DNA of 64,000 nucleotides. It comes from Ciborinia camelliae (lineage: Eukaryota > Ascomycota > Leotiomycetes > Helotiales > Sclerotiniaceae). Each line of letters opens with the position of its first letter. The stretch's first letter is position 1. The stretch spans positions 1,766,427 to 1,830,426 of the forward strand of contig JANPYM010000010.1 of the NCBI GenBank assembly GCA_025890175.1, given 5' to 3'. The notes beneath the pieces were generated by a model. That model searched no databases and was not told the origin of the DNA. It saw only the letters and a list, made by a program, of their open reading frames with translations. Both the position numbers and the translations under genes were made by a program. Shown here piece by piece: positions 57,236-64,000 of the stretch.

Positions 57236-59161
57236 ATGAAGTCCACTGTGACCCTCGCATTGTGGCCTGAATACCATGGTCAGCCTACTATACCCGAAGG
57301 TGCACAACTATGGACCGTGATAATAAACCCCATCAATCATGGTCACGCTTACAATTTTACCGCCAGTGAGTCAAAATCTGTCAGCTATCCCAACTTCAAA
57401 CATAGTGGTTTGAGATGCGTTTTCAACTGCAAAAGTCTTGGTTCCTACACAAACTCAATAGATATCGACGGACATGTCACCTTTATCGCCAACTCACTTT
57501 GTGTAGCCCTTCGAAGATTCATGCTTTACGAGAGCTATGGCATGCAAGGCGCGAGTCTGCCAGTTCACATTGCCATCAAATTTAGCGACGGTCCATTGGT
57601 TTCTTTCGATACCTCTTTAGTTGTTGAAAAAGAAAGCATCGGGTTTTTTCTACGTCCTGGGCCTTCCCCCACTCCTTTACATCGCTTCATCGATTTGGCA
57701 TCCTTTTTCGTGGAGATTGGACCACCATATCCTTCTGAAGTCGAACCCGCTGATCAAACTACAGCGCTTGCCCAAGTTGCTACCAAGACTCAATGCGTAA
57801 ATGTTGCTCCCATTGATAACGGAGCATATCGAGCTGCGCCCCCCTGGTCTCCCCTTTTTGATTCATGCCCTGGTGTCCATTGGAGTCAAAGGGAAAGACG
57901 CAATGCAATCGTTCGCGTCATTCTCCATGGAAAACGACTCCATGGTGGTGTGTCGAAAACCCTCGTGATTGGTGATGCTGGTTCTGCTGATATTGTTTCC
58001 ACCTTGCGGGAACATAAAGTTGAGGTGTTGTTTCAAAAGTGTCGTGAAAACACCTCCAGCGGCTCCGACGACGAAGAAACGTTTCACTATTCCAATACCG
58101 GAAGATATACATTTGACAATGAAAAGTTTGATGTGGTTTTCATCGACACGCCCAGCAATGGAGATCTCGCAGTAGATACCCGTCAGAAGTGTGAGCTCGC
58201 CACTGCTTTTCGCGACGTTGGTAAGGTTAACGAATCGATTATTGTATCTGTTAGTTCGATGCCTACGATAGTGGGCACATATGACATTCTCGACATTCCT
58301 AGTCGGAGCGCGACCGATACCGAGGCCATACTTCGTCTCCGGAACACGCCTGGAAGAATACTCAATGACGATGATCCACTCCATTGTGTGATTTTAAGCA
58401 CCTTTGAGATTTTAGTCAATGGCGAAGGTACGGTTGGTAAATTTCATTTGCCCAATCATCCAATATACTCGAACTTCTTCCCTACGTTCCCCGATGAGCC
58501 TGGTGTTTTTATATGTAAACAACACGAATGGAACCATGTACTTCTGGGACGCTCATATCTCGTGACCGCTTCGCAACCACCATTACTTCGTCATATCGGA
58601 GGGGCAACAAACCCACTAGAGTGCTACGCTGCTTTGAAATCTGGCACCCCTTTTCCGCTTTCGACCAGTTTGGAAGAAACTTTCAGCCCTCCGGTCAACA
58701 ATATCCGTATTCTGTCATCAACCTTCTTCTCTCATAATCCCCGATTCCTCAAAATGGTTGCCGCGCGTTACGATGAACTGTTAGAGATATGTAACACGAG
58801 TGGTATTGATGCCCCCGAAGAAGTTATCTCTGTATTTTCAAGCCCTGCGACCGCGGTACTTTTGAACAATTTTTCCGAATTCCGGAGTTCTTTGTATGAG
58901 GAGGATGAAGACAATGAGAAGTATTACGCAACGGACTATGATAGGGTCTTACCATTCGAAGCCATGGCCATAATATGCTCGATCCAATTCTTCTGCATCA
59001 TCCGCATGTATTTATACGCCCATAATGATATCCTTGAATATGAAAACGATGCATGGGATCTTCAGGAGTTGCTCTGGAGACTGACAGCATTTGGAACTTG
59101 GGAAGAGAAACGCTGGTACATGGTGTTGAAATTCCAGAAACTCTTCGATGGAAAGCATTAA
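57236..59161 (+). CDS. Intronless 641-aa orphan with a Rossmann-like (possible methyltransferase) core
   Basis: One uninterrupted frame from ATG to TAA; I recognise no family. The N-terminal 200 residues contain alternating strands (ESIGFFLRPGPSP; LRRFMLYESYG). Residues 242-254 (TLVIGDAGSADIV) followed by KVEVLFQ, and 298-307 (FDVVFIDTPS), have the layout of motifs I, II and IV of a class I SAM-dependent methyltransferase. The glycine pattern is only partly standard, however. The C-terminal third has acidic ELLEICNTSGIDAPEEV and EEDEDNEKYY stretches and a hydrophobic segment (FEAMAIICSIQFFCIIRMYLY). Intronless state is unusual here for a gene this long, though RAD54 and the carrier share it. 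It could be a lineage-specific gene or a captured gene; viral origin is only a hypothesis. Confidence 0.7.
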   Translation: MKSTVTLALWPEYHGQPTIPEGAQLWTVIINPINHGHAYNFTASESKSVSYPNFKHSGLRCVFNCKSLGSYTNSIDIDGHVTFIANSLCVALRRFMLYESYGMQGASLPVHIAIKFSDGPLVSFDTSLVVEKESIGFFLRPGPSPTPLHRFIDLASFFVEIGPPYPSEVEPADQTTALAQVATKTQCVNVAPIDNGAYRAAPPWSPLFDSCPGVHWSQRERRNAIVRVILHGKRLHGGVSKTLVIGDAGSADIVSTLREHKVEVLFQKCRENTSSGSDDEETFHYSNTGRYTFDNEKFDVVFIDTPSNGDLAVDTRQKCELATAFRDVGKVNESIIVSVSSMPTIVGTYDILDIPSRSATDTEAILRLRNTPGRILNDDDPLHCVILSTFEILVNGEGTVGKFHLPNHPIYSNFFPTFPDEPGVFICKQHEWNHVLLGRSYLVTASQPPLLRHIGGATNPLECYAALKSGTPFPLSTSLEETFSPPVNNIRILSSTFFSHNPRFLKMVAARYDELLEICNTSGIDAPEEVISVFSSPATAVLLNNFSEFRSSLYEEDEDNEKYYATDYDRVLPFEAMAIICSIQFFCIIRMYLYAHNDILEYENDAWDLQELLWRLTAFGTWEEKRWYMVLKFQKLFDGKH

Positions 59162-59519
59162 GATGATGAATAGATTAGAGGTGCATCATTGTCTAGGTGT
59201 TCTGAGGCTTGTGGACTAGAGTTTAGTGATTCCGAGGTGGCAGAAATGAATTGAGAGAAATGAAAGTGGGGACAGAAATGGGAAAGAAAAAGGGAACGAA
59301 GGAGAAATTGTGATACGAACTGGGGAGTGCACCTGAGCTAGTGATGGCACTAGAGACTTTTATTGCCGAACAAGGAAGTAACTCTATCTTTCTTTCTTCG
59401 TTCAGTACCTAACGAAACATACAAAGACCCACCCCGTGATTGTGAGAAGATCTTTGCATCAATATCGCGGTAACCAGACCACGACCTGTGAAAACAATAT
59501 TCAAATTAAATACATACAT
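59162..59519. other. Convergent spacer orphan / MFS transporter
   Basis: 358 bp of 3' flanks with nothing recognisable. Confidence 0.6.
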
Positions 59520-61258
59520 TCAGACGGAATGAATCACCTTCTCGTCCTCAACAACCTGGTGTTCACTTTTCAGACTCTCTTCATGCGCTCCCTTCTCCAT
59601 CACACACTCGCCCTCCTCATCACAGCCCACTCCCCCAACCTTCCACTGTCTAATCTCATGTCCCTTCCACATCAAAGCGACCACAAACCCAAAACTAGCC
59701 ACCTGTAAAAAAGCCATCAATCCATATGTCCACCTAAACCCTAGAGCCTCCACCCAAGGGTTAATATAAAAAGCCACCGAGAGCCCAAAACCGACTCGGT
59801 AATTATTCATCACGATGGCCGTCTCGGCAGGTTCTTGGGTGAATAGTTCACAAGCGTAGTTGACGGTTATAGGGGTCATGGCGAGGGATCCAAAGGTTAC
59901 CATTATTTGGGCCCAGATGAGAATACCCCAACTCCAATGGTTTTGGAGTGTAGCGCCAAAGAGACCTAGACCGATTGGGTTGCAGATTAGGGCGGGGAGA
60001 ATGAGGGAATAGAGACGGTATTCGGGTTTCCAAATACCGTGGTTGCGGGCACAGATCCAGAGGGGAAGACGATCGCTAACGAAGTGACCATATATGAGCG
60101 CTATTATTATCCCGGCCCAATGGCCAAGTGAGACTAGACATTGTTAGGGGTCGTTACAAGCATTCTTATTCGGGATTTGGAAAGTGAAGGGAAACATACA
60201 CAAGGCATTTTCCTTGGAATTGAATCCATAACCCCCCATATTCACAGGCTTCTGTAACCAAATAGGAGTGATTGCATTCATAGCAATATAAAACCCAAAA
60301 CTAATAAGTACAAAAATAGCCAAAAATATCATTGGCGGATAAGCCATGATCAAAAATGGATTTGCTGCAACCCTCAAAACCTGTTTCGCACTGACCGGCT
60401 TCGTTACTTTTGTTCCTGGGAGAAAAGTCGCAATTTTACTCGCAATAAACCCTTCTGGGGTAGCAATCGCGGAGTTATTAGCCCCTTCCGATCGATCCCA
60501 AGAAGTTTCATACACAAACAGAAAGACCATAATCGCTGCCAAAGCTGCCAAACCCGCTGTCCACCAAAATGCATAAGTCCATGAACCCTTCCCAGCTGTC
60601 GATATGAATGCGGAAAGTGTTGGACCAGCTACTAAACCGAAATCGAATGCCCAGTAAAAGTATGTAAATACACGGCCTCTTTGATGTAAGAAGAACAGAT
60701 CAAAGAGGATACGTGGACCAAGGATACCGGCTATGATTCCGAAGAATCCGGCCATCACCCTGGAGGCTAGGAAAGGGGCATATTGCGTAGGATGTGTCAT
60801 GCACGCAGCCCATACTTGCGTGACAAAGGCTCCCACAGTAGACCAGAAAATTACCGAGGAACGGCCAAATTTGTGAGAAAGCGGAAAGAGGATTAGGGAT
60901 CCTGCTATCATACCGGCATTAGAACAGGACGCCTAAATACTTTTTTGTCAATTGAACTCTTGACTGACTAATCCTTTCTCCAGAATAAATTCACGCACTT
61001 GATAAGCCATCTTCGTCCTCTCAACTCCATATAATTTCGCCTGCGGTGATGGAATCAATTGCCCAGCGAGAATACCAGCACAACCTGCGAATGTCGCGAG
61101 ACATAGAGCGGCCACAATAGGTATTTTCTTTTTCATTCGCCAATTCTGGTAATTATTGTTAAATCCTTGATCTTTGAAAACAAAAAGGCACTTACCAATG
61201 GATCACGAGGGTCATCACTCGGATGAGGAATGAGAGTGATTGTACTTTCAACGCGCAT
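59520..61258 (-). CDS. Major facilitator superfamily transporter (12-TM, DHA1-like)
   Basis: A secondary transporter of the plasma membrane, probably a drug or metabolite H+ antiporter. Exons on the minus strand are 61258-61196, 61145-60999, 60932-60200 and 60133-59520; all frames close, giving 518 residues. The start motif DPRDPLNW across intron 1 is the usual N-terminal signature of fungal MFS drug transporters. TM1 is IPIVAALCLATFAGCAGIL. The TM2-3 loop reads PLSHKFGRSSVIFWS, a weak form of motif A (usually GxLaDrxGrr). TM5 region GPTLSAFISTAGKGSWTYAFWW. The central cytosolic loop carries SWDRSEGANN; helices 7-12 run from MAYPPMIFLAIFVLISFGF to GLMAFLQVASFGFVVALMW. The C-terminal tail is acidic. 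A substrate cannot be assigned. Confidence 0.92.
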
Positions 61259-62806
61259 ATTGGCTATAGTATATTTCAAATGGTTTGCAAGCTTGTTATA
61301 AATACCAGTCAATTGAGAGTCTGGCGTCTCTCTTGTGCAACAATGCGTCTAAATCGACGATAGCTTTTGAAAGGTCTCGACCGGTAGTAAAGATCGTGAC
61401 CGTGATCGTAATGACACAAATGAGAGCGTTCCACAGAGAAAGGAAAACCAAAAAAGGAAAACAAAATTCATTATTCAAATTCAAAACTGTTTCAAGTAGG
61501 TATATGCATATATTAACTCCCCACCTCTCCTCATAAAACGTCTTAAATAAAACTTACATTCATCCGTACCACCCACACCTTACTTGTGCGGCCAGAAAGA
61601 ATGATATGAAACTCGCAGGCTAAAAGACATGAGCGTGGGAGGACCCACAGAGCCTGAAACGAAACGCTTCTACTTCGTTTCAGAATCACGTGAGGCTCAA
61701 AAAAATCACGTGAACCGACCGCAGTAAAATGAATGAAGAGGTCGGTTTTTGGCTCCTGCCCCGAAACCCTTCCGTTTTGTTTCAGGCATTCCTTCCTCTT
61801 GTAGGTAGTTCACCATCCTGTGGAACGTGCTAAAACATTGTAGAGTACATGTAAACCTTATCGGAGTTACATATTGGCCGCACGACCGTTAAAGAAACGT
61901 TTGATCATCAGATTTCCCCCGGAATGCGTGCATGTAGTGATCATCATTCTAGAATCTAGATGCAACCAAAATATGGCTTCGGCAATTCAGCTGAGGAAAA
62001 CATATTAATGTGCCCACTCAGAGGTCCACTTTCAACTGCTGGACAGGAAGGGAGTGCACATTGTGAACCAAAAGTTAATTGGACCTCTCATGGCGACGCA
62101 TGTTTTTGCACTATTATTGAAAGAAGAAATGATACCCATGATGATGCTGTAATCGTACTCGTTGAGAAGTTTTGGGAATTTGGATGGGAAAGGGATGGGA
62201 AAACTCTAGGGAAGGGAAGATGAAAATCATGAAATGAAGGTTGATGTCGGAGAAACGGAACCTTTCATCCGAAGATCGTTTGATCCGATTTGATCACGTT
62301 TTCAATATATACACCATGCAACATACTTATTAGATGAATTAAGATTGGTTGGAATTGAAGTTTATGATGGCTCAGATGGTTCAGATGAATTTCTTGGAGC
62401 TAACCCCGACGTTTCTGCAGCATTAGGTTGACAGTCACATGACCCTCTGATAGTTGAACTCCAACCGTTCACTCAGGGTTATTCATTAGTCCGGATCTAG
62501 ACGAGATATGAAAGTTTTCATCAATCCGTTCAAAATTCAAATGACTCCCATATCTGAAATGAATAGAGTATATAAAAGTATTTCGGTAACCAAGACGCTC
62601 CTATTGTTAGGCGGCAATTCATTTGGGACAATTGGGAACCCTACTTTTATTTTATCATACAAAATAATCACCACGTCAAGGGTTAGATATATATAAAAAA
62701 GCCTAGATACTCTAGACTAACATATAATAACATGAAAATGATTACGAAAGCAAACCCAACGTTAACCTCATAAAACCTCACTACAAACAGTAAATCATTC
62801 CATCAC
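61259..62806. other. Spacer upstream of the MFS gene and 3' of the GH71 gene
   Basis: About 1.55 kb. Contains a 10-bp perfect inverted repeat and two CACGTG boxes (next entry). The frame at 61960-62223 is not convincing. Confidence 0.55.
61654..61714. promoter_or_regulatory. Inverted repeat plus paired ATCACGTGA boxes upstream of the MFS gene
   Basis: CTGAAACGAA (61654-61663) and TTCGTTTCAG (61674-61683) form perfect 10-bp arms around a 10-bp spacer. ATCACGTGA follows at 61686-61694 and again at 61706-61714, two turns apart. CACGTG is bound by bHLH factors. The cluster is about 400 bp upstream of the transporter start. Role inferred from arrangement only. Confidence 0.45.
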
Positions 62807-64000
62807 CTAACCCAAATCGACATAATCCCTCCACCCCCTAATCCATTCCCACCCCCCGGGCAAACCCCAAGATCTCTTTTGAGTCGTATTACTACTACTC
62901 GTGCTAGTCCCCGAACTCGAACTCCCATCCCCATCATCACCCACCTCCACACCACTCCCGGCAACAGCCACACACTGATCAACCGGGACCCTAATGCCCT
63001 TAGTCAACAACGCGGTGCCCGCCGGCGGCAACTCATCTTTCCCTTTCGCAGCCGGAAGACGTCCGACATAAGCATTAAAATTATAATTTCCACACCCACA
63101 AATCTGCGTTACATTTCTGGGACTCGGTTCCTGCAAGACAATTTTCCCACCTCTCCAGAGTCCAAATATCTGATGCCCAACTCCCATCGGCACGGTAAAG
63201 GCATTGAGACCCTGCACGCCGTTGAATTGGAACGCGCCAGAGCCGGAAACCACCGTGATGTTTCCAGGAGATGTGAGCAGAGCGGTGACGAAGATGGAAT
63301 CGCTTTCGGTTTGCCAGCCGTTGGGTTTCCCGTGGAAATATTCACCCGAGGAGTTGGAGGCATCGAGCATCGTGGTATCTGTGGCGTCGCAGTCGAGGGA
63401 GAGGGGGTTGGGTCGGTACCAGTAGATTACGACGTCTTTGTTTATGTAGTGGGAGGGTGAGGAGGCGCCGTCGTGGAAGGCGCGGATGAAGGGGGTGGCG
63501 AGCGTGAGCCATGCTCCATGGGGCCTGTTCTTCTGTTAGTCATTATACTTTGAAGATGGATGGATGGATGCCAAAGAAAAGATATTCATACATATCATTT
63601 GTCCATTTCGAGTTCCCATCATCGGTATGTGGTGAAGATAGCGGACCAACATAATGACTTTCACCTACACCAAATTAGCATTCAATCCACTTCACACAAC
63701 ATCAGATGTTCAAAATCTAGCTCACCATAATCATTCCAACTAACAATCTCGACAAATCTCGGCCCCAACGCCAACAAATCCTGCCACCTCTGCACCCACT
63801 GTCCCTCAGCAGGGAAAACCCAATTCTTACTATACGACACCTCAGCACCATAGTGCGTGAAAAACCACGGACTGGCAGGCGCCACATAAGGTTTACCGGC
63901 CAATGCATTGATATACGCGACATCGCCATCACGAACTGTAAAATTTGCCGACGCGGTAGGTGCCTGATTAGCACCATTATTAGGCCACCCCATCCAATTA
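62807..64000 (-). CDS. GH71 alpha-1,3-glucanase (mutanase), 3' part, cut by the window end
   Basis: GH71 enzymes hydrolyse alpha-1,3-glucan in fungal cell walls during remodelling, septum cleavage or mycoparasitism. Visible exons on the minus strand are at least 64000-63726, 63664-63592 and 63524-62807. The family motif SWNDYGESHYVGPL is rebuilt across the first visible intron, followed by TNDMPHGAWLTLATPFIRAF. Upstream, the visible part of the catalytic domain includes SPWFFTHYGAEVSYSKNWVF and WQDLLALGPRFVEIVSWNDY. After it comes a C-terminal beta-type region (ITVVSGSGAFQFNG) with NVTQICGCGNYNF. A Ser-rich linker (GSSSSGTSTSSSN) precedes the end. No GPI-type hydrophobic tail is seen. The 5' half, including any signal peptide, lies beyond position 64000. 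Confidence 0.93.

Noticed and set aside
61960..62223. 87-codon plus-strand frame
   Set aside because: No similarity, no intron signals, and located in a promoter-like spacer.

Overview
The window is a stretch of a filamentous ascomycete nuclear genome, most likely a leotiomycete (Helotiales, perhaps near Botrytis, Sclerotinia or Monilinia). The basis is many short GT-AG introns, fungal-only families (Aur1, class I hydrophobin, PTH11/SAT4-type receptor, GH71 glucanase, Nab3-like protein) and a sharp split between a gene-free, extremely AT-rich compartment and a gene-bearing compartment of ordinary composition. The genus is an inference from overall character, not from a search.

Layout. 1-10230 is an AT desert with no credible gene, as expected of old repeats degraded by repeat-induced point mutation (RIP). 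It contains a 10-N gap at 3577-3586 flanked by two near-identical blocks of about 1.73 kb, which looks like an unmerged contig overlap and not a real duplication. Inside the desert, at 6345-6789, sits an intact unmutated 445-bp element: two identical 137-bp direct repeats (TG...CA ends), a perfect 5-bp target duplication (GAATT), a purine tract before the second repeat, and a primer-binding region complementary to its own LTR. I read it as a non-autonomous miniature LTR retrotransposon (TRIM) of the self-priming, Tf1-like type. 10231-14160 is a gene-free transition full of short tandem repeats.

14161-64000 carries 19 genes I can support: AUR1 (inositol phosphorylceramide synthase), a mitochondrial ICT1/PTH4-type peptidyl-tRNA hydrolase, a NAB3-like RNA-binding protein (with an apparent 1-nt frameshift), a LETM1-domain protein, a ferric-reductase-like oxidoreductase, a 332-aa orphan, the complex I TYKY subunit (NDUFS8) divergent from mitochondrial acyl carrier protein, VPS74/GOLPH3, SURF6/RRP14, a 612-aa protein of unknown function, a class I hydrophobin, RAD54, a mitochondrial carrier, a PTH11/SAT4-type membrane receptor, a short-chain dehydrogenase, an intronless 641-aa orphan with a Rossmann-like core, an MFS transporter, and the 3' part of a GH71 alpha-1,3-glucanase cut by the window end. 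Introns were placed by hand from splice sites and reading frame; frames close in every multi-exon model except NAB3.

Functional links are few, as usual in fungi. The clearest is the divergent NDUFS8/ACP pair, both complex I components, sharing a 398-bp promoter with CCAAT boxes. RAD54 has MBF/SBF-like boxes upstream. The long spacers (15.6-19.5, 34.8-36.6, 43.4-46.7 kb) are rich in microsatellites, pyrimidine tracts and G-rich repeats. The most interesting items are the self-priming TRIM, a candidate cassette exon in the peptidyl-tRNA hydrolase gene, the 641-aa orphan, and the assembly artefact.
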